A stretch of 64,000 bases of DNA from the NCBI RefSeq assembly GCF_947488135.1, contig NZ_CANKYW010000005.1, positions 248,001 to 312,000 on the forward strand, given 5' to 3'. The notes below the pieces were generated by a model, which made no database searches, had not been told where the DNA came from, and saw only the letters and a program-made list of their open reading frames with translations. The DNA is from an uncultured Marivita sp. GTDB taxonomy: Bacteria > Pseudomonadota > Alphaproteobacteria > Rhodobacterales > Rhodobacteraceae. The translations under genes and the position numbers were made by a program. This document shows positions 26,624-35,352 of the stretch, piece after piece (the first letter of the stretch is position 1; the number at the start of each line of letters is the position of its first letter).

Positions 26624-27303
26624 TGGGCATTCTCCCTCGACCAGTTGATGGCATGGACATAGACGCCGAGCGGATTGGCCCGCAGGCGCTCCGCATCGCG
26701 CGGCGGCTGGATCACGACAGTCAGGATGGCGGTCCAGCGTTCAGTTGTGGCGAGCTGGCCGTTCTCGTAGCGCCGCTCGATCCAGGCGACGCGGAAGCTC
26801 GTATCCGAGGCGCGGATGACGCTCGAGACTTCGACGGAAACCTGCGTGTCGCCGACCAGGGCGAAGGGATCGTTCACGCGGGCATGGTCATTCAGCGCGA
26901 TGGCCCCTCGATCCGTAGCGAAATCGTAGGCACGAAGCCAGTTCTGGCGCAGCACGATCGGATCGGCCGGCACCTGCCGGACATGCTCAACGAAGCGGGC
27001 GAGGTGCCAGGCGATCTGCGGATCGGTCGGGCGATACTCGGCCAGCGCCGGGGCGACGGCCTGTGCCGCGCCGAGATTGTCGACCTCGACCACATAGGGC
27101 ACCACGCTGCTGCGCGTCGACTGCCAGGCGAGTGCCGCGCTGAGCCCGGCCGACAAGGCGAGGCAACCGAGCGCCATGAGGCACCAGTTGCGGGCTTGGA
27201 CGCGGGCGGAGCCGATCCGCTCGTCCCAGACTTGCGCGGCTTTCTGGTAGGGGGTGACGGGTTCGGGCGTGGTGCCGTAGCGGACACTGGGGCGTCTGAA
27301 CAT
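26620..27303 (-). CDS. trbF: TrbF/VirB8 conjugal transfer protein
   Basis: A 227-residue protein with a short cytoplasmic N-terminus, a membrane helix (WCLMALGCLALSAGLSAALAW) and the VirB8 periplasmic domain (VPYVVEVDNLGAAQAVAPA, WHLARFVEHVRQVPADPIVLRQNWLRAYDF, RVAWIERRYENGQLATTERWTAILTVVIQPPRD...NPLGVYVHAINWSRE). It is an assembly factor of the mating channel. The start shares its A with the trbL stop and the end overlaps trbG, consistent with one polycistronic message. Confidence 0.95.
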   Translation of the reverse strand: MFRRPSVRYGTTPEPVTPYQKAAQVWDERIGSARVQARNWCLMALGCLALSAGLSAALAWQSTRSSVVPYVVEVDNLGAAQAVAPALAEYRPTDPQIAWHLARFVEHVRQVPADPIVLRQNWLRAYDFATDRGAIALNDHARVNDPFALVGDTQVSVEVSSVIRASDTSFRVAWIERRYENGQLATTERWTAILTVVIQPPRDAERLRANPLGVYVHAINWSRENAQ

Positions 27304-28589
27304 CAGGAGGACCTTTCGGAGAGGCTGACGACCGTGCCGCCGCCGCCATGATCGCCGGAGCGAACGACATGGGCCGCGGTGGAAAGGCCGTGCTGGAGGG
27401 ATTGCTTGCGCTTCATCCGGCGCGCCCAGTCGGGTGGGCTATCATTGGCCGAGGCAGGTAGGGCGCCACCCGCCATCCGTCCCCCTGTGGCGGCATAGGC
27501 CGCGCGGGCTCCGGATTGCGCGCCGTCCGAGATCGCGCGCCGGAGTGGGCTGAACGCAGTTACGGCACCGGTCTTGCCGACTGCGGCCACGCCACCGACG
27601 GACTTGCCCAGTGCCGTGCTGCGCGAGGCTGCGCCAAGTTGATAGGCCGTCGCGGTTCCGCTGCCGACCGCGCTGGCACCACGCAGGGCGGCACCTCCGG
27701 TGCCAAGGGCCATCCGGGTCCCGGCCACACCGGCGACCGCGGCCCCGCCCACGGCAATACCGGTGCCGACAGCGGCCCCTGCGCCAAGCTGCGGCCCGCC
27801 GGAGACAATGCCATTGGCGATGCCAGGGCCGAAGATGCCGAGGGCGAGAAGCGCCAGCGCGCCGAGGACCACGGACATCGCGTCGTTGATCGTGGGTTCA
27901 CCCGCAAACCCGGCGGTGAATTCGCTGAAGATCGTGGAGCCGATGCCGACGATGACGGCCAGCACCAGAACCTTGACGCCGGAGGAGATGACGAGGCCCA
28001 GCACGCGTTCGGCCATGAAGGCGGTTTTGTTGAAGAGCCCGAAGGGCACGAGGATGAAGCCCGCCAGCGTGGCCAGCTTGAATTCGATCAGGGTGACGAA
28101 GAGCTGGATCGCGAGGATGAAGAAGGACAGCAGGACCACGAGCCAGGCGAAGAACAGGATGAGGATCTGGATCAGGTTCTCGAAGACGGCGACGAAGCCG
28201 GTCAGCTCGGCGATGGAGGCAAGGATCGGCTGACCCGCCTCGAGCCCAACCTGGGCGATGCGCCCGGGCTGGAGGAGTTCGGCGGCGGAAAGGGTGCCGC
28301 CGGTGGCCACCAGGCCAAGACCTGCGAAACTGTCGAAGACGATCCGGGCCAGCGTGTTCCAGTTGCCGATGATGTAGGCAAAGACCCCGACGAAGAGGGT
28401 CTTCTTCACCAGCCGCGCGATGATGTCGTCATCCGCGCCCCAGGCCCAGAAGAGCGCGGCCAGGGTGATGTCGATCACGATCAGCGTGGTGGCGAGAAAG
28501 GCGACGTCGCCCCCGAGAAGTCCGAAACCGGAATCGATGTAGGAGGCGAAAACCTCGAGAAACCGGTCGATAACACTGACGCCGCCCAT
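27303..28589 (-). CDS. trbL: TrbL/VirB6 membrane protein
   Basis: A 428-residue polytopic inner-membrane protein with at least five hydrophobic segments in the first 260 residues (including VAFLATTLIVIDITLAALFWAWG and VVLSFFILAIQLFVTLIEFKLATLAGFILVPFGLF). A long Gly/Ala-rich tail with low-complexity sequence follows. It corresponds to VirB6, the inner-membrane channel component. It sits between the trbK-like gene and trbF, as in ICE-type trb operons. Confidence 0.93.
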   Translation of the reverse strand: MGGVSVIDRFLEVFASYIDSGFGLLGGDVAFLATTLIVIDITLAALFWAWGADDDIIARLVKKTLFVGVFAYIIGNWNTLARIVFDSFAGLGLVATGGTLSAAELLQPGRIAQVGLEAGQPILASIAELTGFVAVFENLIQILILFFAWLVVLLSFFILAIQLFVTLIEFKLATLAGFILVPFGLFNKTAFMAERVLGLVISSGVKVLVLAVIVGIGSTIFSEFTAGFAGEPTINDAMSVVLGALALLALGIFGPGIANGIVSGGPQLGAGAAVGTGIAVGGAAVAGVAGTRMALGTGGAALRGASAVGSGTATAYQLGAASRSTALGKSVGGVAAVGKTGAVTAFSPLRRAISDGAQSGARAAYAATGGRMAGGALPASANDSPPDWARRMKRKQSLQHGLSTAAHVVRSGDHGGGGTVVSLSERSS

Positions 28590-28593
28590 CGCC

Positions 28594-28863
28594 TCACTCC
28601 GTCCCGGCCGGCTCTGGCGCCAGATCGAAGAAGCGCTGCCGGGCCGCCTCCCAGGCGGCGCGGCATTCGGTGTCGGTGGCGTAGTCTTCGGGCGTCAGGT
28701 CACGGCAACGCCCGAGAGTACCGCGCAAGGCGTCATCCCTGATCACATGCCCGGTGTCGGTGGGCAAGACGGTGCGTGTCAGTTCGACCGCGGCGGCGAG
28801 GGCGGCAAGGCCGCCGATACCGAAGGCGACAAGGCGCAGAGTTCGCGGGGTGTCGAGGGCCAT
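28594..28863 (-). CDS. TrbK-alt-like entry-exclusion candidate
   Basis: An 89-residue protein with an N-terminal membrane anchor (LVAFGIGGLAALAAAVELTRTVL) and a soluble tail containing two Cys in a conserved-looking pattern (LGRCRDLTPEDYATDTECRAAWEAARQRFF). Its size, position between trbJ and trbL, and the C..AW....RF ending match the TrbK-alt group annotated as putative entry-exclusion proteins. The start at 28863 was chosen over an upstream in-frame ATG inside trbJ. It would keep recipients that already hold the ICE from receiving another. Confidence 0.78.
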   Translation of the reverse strand: MALDTPRTLRLVAFGIGGLAALAAAVELTRTVLPTDTGHVIRDDALRGTLGRCRDLTPEDYATDTECRAAWEAARQRFFDLAPEPAGTE

Positions 28864-28867
28864 GCGC

Positions 28868-29650
28868 TTACTCCCCGAAGAAGCGCACGGAGCCGGGGGA
28901 GTAACCGCCGCCATAATCGAGGAACCGAGCGAGGTTCTCGCGGCCCTGCGCCTCGGCCGAGGCGATGCGGGCGGCTTCCAGCGCTTCGGCCCGGTTCTGC
29001 GCGGCGATGGCGGCGGTCAGATCGGCGATCTGTGTGGACTGCAATGCGAGCAGTTGGTTGCCAGCCTGCGCGACCTGCAGGGCCCCAACGGCTCCTTGGC
29101 TTTCGCGGATGAGCGCGTCCATCTGGCTGCGGGCTCCGTCGATATTGCCCACGACCCCGGCCTGCACGCGCAAGCTGTCCTCGAAGCCCGCGACCGAGGT
29201 CTCCCACCGTTCGCGCGCGCCGGCGATCATCTCATCGAAATCACCCTGGGCTGCTGCAGCGCCGTAATCCTGCGCAAAGGCCTGTTCGATGGTGGCGACG
29301 TCGAAGGCGAGGCTCTGGGCATCGGCCAGGAGTCGCTGGGTTTCGCCGATGGCGTCCTGCAGCTCCGCCAGCGACGAATGCGGCAGGTTCGCGAGGTTCA
29401 GCGCGTCGTTCATCAGCATCTGCGCCTGGTTCTGAATCTGGGCGATCTGGTTGTTGATCTGCTCCAGCGCGCGGGCAGCCGAGAGGATGTTTTCGGCGTG
29501 GTTGCGCGGGTCGTAGACGATCCGCCCGCCGCCCCCGAAGAAGAAGGCTTGGGCCGGTGCCGATAGAACCGGTGTCAGGACGAGGGCGCTGGCCATCAAT
29601 GCGGCGGCGAGTTTGCGGGGCCGGGCAGCGCGCTCAGGATTGCGGGTCAT
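28868..29650 (-). CDS. trbJ: TrbJ/VirB5 conjugal transfer protein
   Basis: A 260-residue secreted protein with a signal peptide (KLAAALMASALVLTPVLSAPAQA), then a long helical Gln/Ala-rich coiled-coil region (ILSAARALEQINNQIAQIQNQAQMLMNDALNLANL) and a C-terminal FLDYGG. It corresponds to VirB5, a minor pilus or adhesion component. The start at 29650 lies inside the end of trbE, a 17-base overlap. Confidence 0.93.
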   Translation of the reverse strand: MTRNPERAARPRKLAAALMASALVLTPVLSAPAQAFFFGGGGRIVYDPRNHAENILSAARALEQINNQIAQIQNQAQMLMNDALNLANLPHSSLAELQDAIGETQRLLADAQSLAFDVATIEQAFAQDYGAAAAQGDFDEMIAGARERWETSVAGFEDSLRVQAGVVGNIDGARSQMDALIRESQGAVGALQVAQAGNQLLALQSTQIADLTAAIAAQNRAEALEAARIASAEAQGRENLARFLDYGGGYSPGSVRFFGE

Positions 29651-32114
29651 GTTCTGTCTCCTTTTGGTCAGGGTGAGGGGGTGTCGGATCGGCTGGTGCG
29701 ATGTCGGGCCCGAGCAGGTCGATGGCCCAATCAAGACCGCGATGGCGCAGCCAGGCGGCGGCAAAGCCATCCCGGCCGTGGGTGGCGAGCAGATCGCTGA
29801 TTGCGGTCTGGTCGGCCTTGGATGAGGCGGCGGTGAAGGCCAGCGCCACCTCGCCGAGACTTAGCGAGAAGAGCCGGTTGCCCCGCCGCGACTGGCAGTA
29901 GTAGTCGTGCTTCGGCGTCGCGCGGGCGACGATGTCGATCTGGCGGTCGTTCAGCCCGAAGTTCCGGTAGATCCGTGCGATCTGGGGCTCGAAGGCGCGC
30001 TCGTTGGGCAGGAAGATACGCGTGGGGCAGCTCTCGACGATGGCGGGTGCGATGAGGGACCCGTCGATATCGGCCAGCGACTGGGTGGCGAAGATCACCG
30101 AAGCGTTCTTCTTTCTCAGCGTCTTCAGCCATTCGCGGAGCTGCCCGCCGAAATTGGCGTCATCGAGCGCAAGCCAGCCTTCATCGATCAGGATCATAAT
30201 GGGCCGCCCATCGAGCCGCGCCTCGATGCGGTGAAAGAGATAGGCGAGTACTGCGGGGGCAGCTGCCGAGCCGATCAGACCCTCCGTTTCAAACGCCAGC
30301 ACGTCCGCGCTGCCCAGGTCTTCGGCCTCAGCATCGAGAAGCCGTCCGAAAGGCCCGCCGAGGCAGAAGGGCTTGAGCGCGCGTTTGAGTTCGGTCGACT
30401 GCAGCAGGACCGAGAGGCCGGTCAGTGTGCGTTCCTCGCGCGGGGCCGAGGCGAGCGAGCTCAAAGCCGACCAGAGATGGTCCCGCGCGCCTGGGTCGAT
30501 CGTCGCGCCTTCCCGTCCAAGGATTCCCGCGAGCCAGTCCTGCGCCCAGGCGCGTTCCGGCACCTCATCTACGCGCGCGAGCGGCTGCAGCTGCACGGCG
30601 GGTTCCTCGTCGGCCAGTGCATCGCCGAGGTTTTCCCAGTCCCCGCCCATGGCGAGCGTGGCGCAGCGGATCGAGCCGCCAAAATCGAAGGCGAAGACCT
30701 GCGCGCCCGGGTAGCGGCGGAACTGCATCGCCATCAACGCGAGCAGGACTGATTTGCCCGCTCCGGTCGGGCCGACGATCAAGGTATGGCCGACATCGCC
30801 CACATGGGTGGAGAAGCGAAACGGGGTCGTGCCGTCGGTTTCGGCGTGAAACAGCGGCGGGCCGTCCAGATGGTCGTTGCGGTCCGGCCCCGCCCAGACC
30901 GCCGAGATCGGGATCATATGGGCAAGGTTCAGCGTCGAGATGGGTGGTTGACGGACATTGGCGTAGAGATGGCCGGGCAGGGAGCCGAGCCAGGCCTCGA
31001 GCGCGTTCAGCGTTTCCGGGATGCAGGTGAAATCCCGCCCCTGCACTATTTTCTCGGCGACCTTCAGCTTGGCCTCGGCGGTTGCGGGATCCTCGTCCCA
31101 AACGGTGATCGTCGCGGTCACATAGGCCGCGCCCGCCACATCGGCGCCGAGTTCCTGCAGTGCCTCGTCGGCATCCGCCGCCTTGTTGGCCGCGTCACTG
31201 TCGAGCAGGGTCGAGGCTTCGTTGGTCATCACCTCCTTGAGGATCGCGGCCACCGATTTACGCTTGGCGAACCACTGGCGGCGGATACGGGTGAACACCC
31301 GGGCGGCATCCGTCTTGTCGAGGCAGATTGCCCGCGTGCACCAGCGATACTCGAAACCCTGCGCGTTCAGCTCATCAAGCAGCCCGGGCCAAGTGGCGCT
31401 CGGCAGGCCGATGATGGTCAGGGTCTTGAGATGCGCGGCGCCGAGCCGGGGTGTCAGTCCTCCCACCAACGGGTCATCGGCCAGCACCGCGTCGAGATGC
31501 ATCGGGACCTCGGGCACGCGGACGCGTTGGCGCCGGGTCGACACGGTCGAATGCAGGTAGGTCAGGGTCTCGGCATCGGAAAGCCAGGCGATCTCCGGCA
31601 TGAACCCGTCCAGCAGATCGGTCAGCCGGTCGGCGCGGCTGACAAAAGCGGAAACCAGATCCTGAGGTTTGGTGCCGCGATCGGGGGCGTTCTCCAGCAG
31701 CCAGCCTTCGGCGCGGCTCGCATCATCCGTAGGCGGCATCCAGACCAGCGTCAGGAGATACGCGCTCTCGAAATGCGCGCCCGCTTCTTCGAACTGCGCG
31801 CACCGTTCGGCATCGACGAGGGCGGAGACAGGATCGGGAAACTCGGAGGTGGGGTAGTCCTGCGCCGGTATACGCTGCGCTTCCACGAAGACAGCCCAGC
31901 CGGAGCCAAGCCGCCGGAGCGCGCTGTTCAGCCGGGCCGATGCGGCGACCAGTTCGGCGGGCGTGGCGGAATCCAGATCCGGCCCCCGAAACCGCGCCGT
32001 GCGTTGCAGGCTGCCATCCTTATTCAGGATGACACCGGGCGCGATCAGCGCCGCCCAAGGCAGGAAATCGGCCAGTAGGGCGGATTTGGAGCGGTATTCG
32101 GCCAGACGCATCAT
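29634..32114 (-). CDS. trbE: TrbE/VirB4 ATPase
   Basis: An 826-residue type IV secretion ATPase. It has an N-terminal VirB4 domain, then Walker A GPTGAGKS (preceded by GHTLIV), FDFGGSIRC, Walker B IMILIDEGWLAL and the late motif ATQSLADIDGS. It energises pilus assembly and substrate transfer at the inner membrane. The length is normal for TrbE. Two adjacent ATG codons (32114 and 32111) could both serve as the start, a few bases after the trbD stop. Confidence 0.96.
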   Translation of the reverse strand: MMRLAEYRSKSALLADFLPWAALIAPGVILNKDGSLQRTARFRGPDLDSATPAELVAASARLNSALRRLGSGWAVFVEAQRIPAQDYPTSEFPDPVSALVDAERCAQFEEAGAHFESAYLLTLVWMPPTDDASRAEGWLLENAPDRGTKPQDLVSAFVSRADRLTDLLDGFMPEIAWLSDAETLTYLHSTVSTRRQRVRVPEVPMHLDAVLADDPLVGGLTPRLGAAHLKTLTIIGLPSATWPGLLDELNAQGFEYRWCTRAICLDKTDAARVFTRIRRQWFAKRKSVAAILKEVMTNEASTLLDSDAANKAADADEALQELGADVAGAAYVTATITVWDEDPATAEAKLKVAEKIVQGRDFTCIPETLNALEAWLGSLPGHLYANVRQPPISTLNLAHMIPISAVWAGPDRNDHLDGPPLFHAETDGTTPFRFSTHVGDVGHTLIVGPTGAGKSVLLALMAMQFRRYPGAQVFAFDFGGSIRCATLAMGGDWENLGDALADEEPAVQLQPLARVDEVPERAWAQDWLAGILGREGATIDPGARDHLWSALSSLASAPREERTLTGLSVLLQSTELKRALKPFCLGGPFGRLLDAEAEDLGSADVLAFETEGLIGSAAAPAVLAYLFHRIEARLDGRPIMILIDEGWLALDDANFGGQLREWLKTLRKKNASVIFATQSLADIDGSLIAPAIVESCPTRIFLPNERAFEPQIARIYRNFGLNDRQIDIVARATPKHDYYCQSRRGNRLFSLSLGEVALAFTAASSKADQTAISDLLATHGRDGFAAAWLRHRGLDWAIDLLGPDIAPADPTPPHPDQKETEHDPQS

Positions 32115-32118
32115 CGGC

Positions 32119-32388
32119 TCAGACTCCGAACCAGGAGGGGTAGCGCAGATGTCTGCGCGCCACCTCGGCGATCTGTGCGTCCCGCTTCGCGGCCCAGACC
32201 GCGAGAAGGTGGCCCACTAGCCAGAATGCGAGGCCAACGAGCCAGAGCCGCAAGCCGAGCCCGATGGCGGCCGCCAGGGTGCCATTGGCAATGGCGATGG
32301 TGCGCGGGGCACCGGCCAGCAGGATCGGATCGATCAGGGCGCGGTGCACCGGCGCGAAATAGCCGGGGATGTCGTTGGGGTTCTCCAT
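32119..32388 (-). CDS. trbD: TrbD/VirB3 membrane protein
   Basis: An 89-residue protein starting MENPNDIPGYFAPVHRALIDPILLAGAPRTIAIANGTL. One or two hydrophobic helices follow (LAAAIGLGLRLWLVGLAFWLVGHLLAVWAAKRD), then a YPSW-type C-terminus. This is the TrbD/VirB3 pattern. It shares its first base with the end of trbC and lies just before trbE, the normal order. Confidence 0.92.
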   Translation of the reverse strand: MENPNDIPGYFAPVHRALIDPILLAGAPRTIAIANGTLAAAIGLGLRLWLVGLAFWLVGHLLAVWAAKRDAQIAEVARRHLRYPSWFGV

Positions 32389-32714
32389 CAGATCAGCGCT
32401 CCGCCGCCGAAGGAGAAGAAGGAGAGAAAGAAGCTCGAGGCCGCGAAGGCGATGGACAGCCCGAAGACGATCTGCACCAGCCGCCGGAACCCGCCCGAAC
32501 TGTCGCCGAAGGCCAACGTCAGCCCGGTCACGATGATGATGATCACAGCAACGATCTTGGCGACCGGGCCTTCGATCGACTCGAGGATGGTTTGCAAGGG
32601 GGCTTCCCATGGCATGCCGGACCCGGCGGCGAGCGCCGGCACAGGCAGGGCGAAGACGACGAGGCCGAGCGCGGTTGCGCCAAGGGCTGTGCGAAATGAT
32701 GGCAGAAGGGTCAT
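32388..32714 (-). CDS. trbC: TrbC/VirB2 pilin
   Basis: A 108-residue pilin precursor with a signal sequence (ATALGLVVFALPVPALA) and two hydrophobic helices (IVAVIIIIVTGLTLAF and IVFGLSIAFAASSFFLSFFSF) separated by a short polar loop with DSSGGFRR. This is the usual layout of VirB2-type pilins that form the conjugative pilus. The start overlaps the trbB stop (ATGA). Confidence 0.93.
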   Translation of the reverse strand: MTLLPSFRTALGATALGLVVFALPVPALAAGSGMPWEAPLQTILESIEGPVAKIVAVIIIIVTGLTLAFGDSSGGFRRLVQIVFGLSIAFAASSFFLSFFSFGGGALI

Positions 32715-33694
32715 GGATGGCTTCCTTGTGTTGTTGGGAAAAGGGGGGTGAGGGCATAATCGCCCGAGGCGGTCAGGCCGGTGACACGCGCCAATTCAGA
32801 GAGGCGACGTTCGGCGCCCCGTCCGGACAGAACGGCGATCAGGTCGATGGTTTCTGCGATCAGCGCGCGCGGAACTGTCACCACCGCTTCTTGGATCAGC
32901 TGTTCGAGCCGCCGCAGCGCGCCGATGGCGGACCCGGCGTGGACCGTGCCGATCCCGCCCGGATGGCCGGTGCCCCAGGCCTTGAGCAGGTCGAGCGCTT
33001 CGGGGCCGCGCACCTCGCCAATGGGGATGCGGTCTGGGCGGAGCCGCAAAGATGCGCGCACGAGATCGGACAGGGTCGCGACCCCGTCCTTGGTGCGGAG
33101 AGCCACGAGGTTGGGGGTCAGGCATTGCAGCTCGCGCGTATCTTCGATCAGGACCACGCGGTCCGAGGTCTTGGCGATTTCCGCCAACAGCGCATTGGTG
33201 AGGGTCGTCTTGCCGGTTGAGGTCCCACCCGCGACAAGAATATTGGCCCGGCTGGTGACCCCTTCGCGCAACTGCGCAGCCGCATCTGAGGAGAGAATGC
33301 CCTTTGCGACATAGTCCTTGAGGGTAAACACCGCGACGGCGGGCTTGCGAATGGCGAAGGTGGGCGCGGAAACCACTGGCGGCAGCAAACCTTCGAAGCG
33401 CTCGCCCGTGTCTGGCAGTTCAGCAGAAACACGCGGGGCCGCGGGATGGACCTCCGCCCCGACGTGATGCGCGACAAGACGGATGATGCGCTCGCCATCG
33501 GCGGGAGACAGCACTGCGCCTGTGTCGTTCAGCCCATCGGCCAGACGGTCAACCCAAAGCCGCCCGTCGGGGTTCAGCATCACCTCGACGACGCCGGCAT
33601 CCTCGAGCCAGGCGGCGATGCTTGGGCCAAGGGCCGTGCGCAACATGCGTGCGCCGCGGGAAGACGTCTCGGTTTTGAAGGGCGTAACGGTCAT
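32711..33694 (-). CDS. trbB: TrbB/VirB11 ATPase
   Basis: A 327-residue secretion ATPase with Walker A GGTSTGKT (156-163), the Asp box [50 protein letters not shown] (His box) and Walker B within these motifs. It powers pilus assembly or substrate export together with TrbE and TraG. It is the first gene of the trb operon. The upstream neighbour is hsdM rather than copG/traG, so a defence gene block has been placed ahead of the trb genes. Confidence 0.96.
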   Translation of the reverse strand: MTVTPFKTETSSRGARMLRTALGPSIAAWLEDAGVVEVMLNPDGRLWVDRLADGLNDTGAVLSPADGERIIRLVAHHVGAEVHPAAPRVSAELPDTGERFEGLLPPVVSAPTFAIRKPAVAVFTLKDYVAKGILSSDAAAQLREGVTSRANILVAGGTSTGKTTLTNALLAEIAKTSDRVVLIEDTRELQCLTPNLVALRTKDGVATLSDLVRASLRLRPDRIPIGEVRGPEALDLLKAWGTGHPGGIGTVHAGSAIGALRRLEQLIQEAVVTVPRALIAETIDLIAVLSGRGAERRLSELARVTGLTASGDYALTPLFPTTQGSHP

Positions 33695-33828
33695 GATTGG
33701 CCTCGCGATGGATCACGGGACCGATCAAGAAGACCGTTATTTGGGTACGCGCAACAGCTGCGAAAGCGGAGTAGTGTTATTGGTTAGAACGGCAGGGTTC
33801 CGGCGGAAGCAAGTCCCCAAACCGGGGC

Positions 33829-33862
33829 GTTCCGGCGCGACGATTTCCGCGACCACCGGAAC
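33829..33862 (-). terminator. Weak hairpin after hsdM
   Basis: The arms GTTCCGG (33829-33835) and CCGGAAC (33856-33862) are exact reverse complements with a 20-base loop, 12 bases past the hsdM stop. No T-run follows on the minus strand, so termination may be weak or absent. Confidence 0.3.
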
Positions 33863-33873
33863 GAATACGAATC

Positions 33874-35346
33874 CTATTCTACGCTCACGGCTTCAAAGCT
33901 CGCGAGGGCTGCTCGAAGGTTTTCCATAATCTCTTCTGCCAAAACGTCGGGCTCTGGGAGATTTTCGAGATCGGTCATTGACGCATCACGAAGCCAGAAA
34001 AGATCGAGGCTTGCCTTGTCACGTGCCAGTAGTTCTTCCCGGTCAAAGGCGCGCCAGCGCCCATCCGGGCTTTCTTCGCTCCAGGTCGGGCTGCGTTCAT
34101 ATCGATTTTCGGGTTTGTAGCACGAGACGAAATCTTCGAGGTGCACGTACGTCAGGGGCTTCTGCTTCAAGGTATGATGCACGTTGGTCCGGTAATCGTA
34201 GTACCAAACCCTGGAGGTCTGCGGATCAGGGCTGGCGGCACGGTTGTCGAAGAAGATCACGTTCGCCTTCACGCCCTGTGCATAGAAGATGCCTGTAGGC
34301 AGGCGAAGAATGGTATGGAGATCCGTCGTCTGGAGCAGTTTCCGCCGGATGGTCTCTCCCGCGCCGCCCTCGAACAGGACATTGTCGGGAACAACCACGG
34401 CGGCCCGCCCCGTTGTCTTCAGCATCGTCCGGATGTGCTGGACGAAGTTCAGCTGCTTGTTAGATGTGGTAGCCCAGAAATCCTGGCGATTGTAGGTCAG
34501 GTCGTCCGTCTCCTGCTCGCCTTCCGCATTGGTGAAGCTCATCGAGCTCTTTTTGCCGAAAGGCGGGTTCGCCAGAACGTAGTCGAAGGTCTCCGACGGC
34601 GGCGAGATCAGCGCGTCGGCCGGCGACACCAGCGTATCCCCGGTCATTTCGCCGATCCCGTGCAGGAACATGTTCATCAGGCAGAGGCGCCGGGTCCCGG
34701 CGACAATCTCGTTGCCGAAGAAGGTCGAATGCTTCAGGAGCGCCTTCTGATCCTTGTCGAGCCCATAGTTGTCCGGGTCCGTCAGGAAATCATGCGCGGC
34801 GAGGAAGAATCCGCCGGTCCCGCAGGCCGGGTCGGCGATGGTCTTGCCAGGCTCGGGGCGGACGCATTCGACCATTGCGCGGATCAGGGCACGCGGCGTG
34901 AAATACTGGCCGGCGCCCGACTTCGTATCCTCGGCGTTCCGCTCCAGCAGCCCTTCGTAGATGTCTCCTTTGACATCTGCCCCGAGCGTCACCCACTTCG
35001 TGCCGTCCACCATGTCGATCAAACGGAACAGCTTCGCCGGATCGGTGATCTTGTTTTGCGCCTTGGTGAAGATCTGGCCGAGCATGCCTTTCTGCTCGCC
35101 CAGCTTGCGCAACAGCATAACGTAGTGCGCTTCCAGTTCCGCTCCCCGCCGCGAGGTCAGACTGGTCCAGTCATACCCCGCGGGGATCCCTACATCGCGG
35201 CTATAGGGGGGCTTGGCGTATTCGCCCGCCATCTTAAGGAAGATAAGATAGGTGAGCTGCTCCAGGTAGTCGCCATACCCAACGCCGTCGTCGCGCAGCG
35301 TGGTGCAGAAGCTCCAGACCTTGGAGACAATTGGGGCCGTATTCAT
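33874..35346 (-). CDS. hsdM: Type I restriction-modification methyltransferase subunit
   Basis: A 490-residue N6-adenine methyltransferase with an HsdM N-terminal domain, SAM motif I DPACGTGGF (172-180) and catalytic motif NPPF (261-264). With HsdS it methylates the asymmetric recognition site, and with HsdR it makes the restriction complex. Here it is the last gene of the block, separated from hsdS by four other genes, which is unusual. It starts six bases after the DUF262 gene stop. Confidence 0.95.
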   Translation of the reverse strand: MNTAPIVSKVWSFCTTLRDDGVGYGDYLEQLTYLIFLKMAGEYAKPPYSRDVGIPAGYDWTSLTSRRGAELEAHYVMLLRKLGEQKGMLGQIFTKAQNKITDPAKLFRLIDMVDGTKWVTLGADVKGDIYEGLLERNAEDTKSGAGQYFTPRALIRAMVECVRPEPGKTIADPACGTGGFFLAAHDFLTDPDNYGLDKDQKALLKHSTFFGNEIVAGTRRLCLMNMFLHGIGEMTGDTLVSPADALISPPSETFDYVLANPPFGKKSSMSFTNAEGEQETDDLTYNRQDFWATTSNKQLNFVQHIRTMLKTTGRAAVVVPDNVLFEGGAGETIRRKLLQTTDLHTILRLPTGIFYAQGVKANVIFFDNRAASPDPQTSRVWYYDYRTNVHHTLKQKPLTYVHLEDFVSCYKPENRYERSPTWSEESPDGRWRAFDREELLARDKASLDLFWLRDASMTDLENLPEPDVLAEEIMENLRAALASFEAVSVE

Positions 35347-35352
35347 GGGTGA

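Noticed and set aside
24205-33694. Long plus-strand frames over the trb genes
   Set aside because: They are mirror frames of GC-rich trb coding sequence, lack ribosome-binding sites and give Arg/Gly/His-rich low-complexity protein; the minus-strand frames carry clear Trb motifs.
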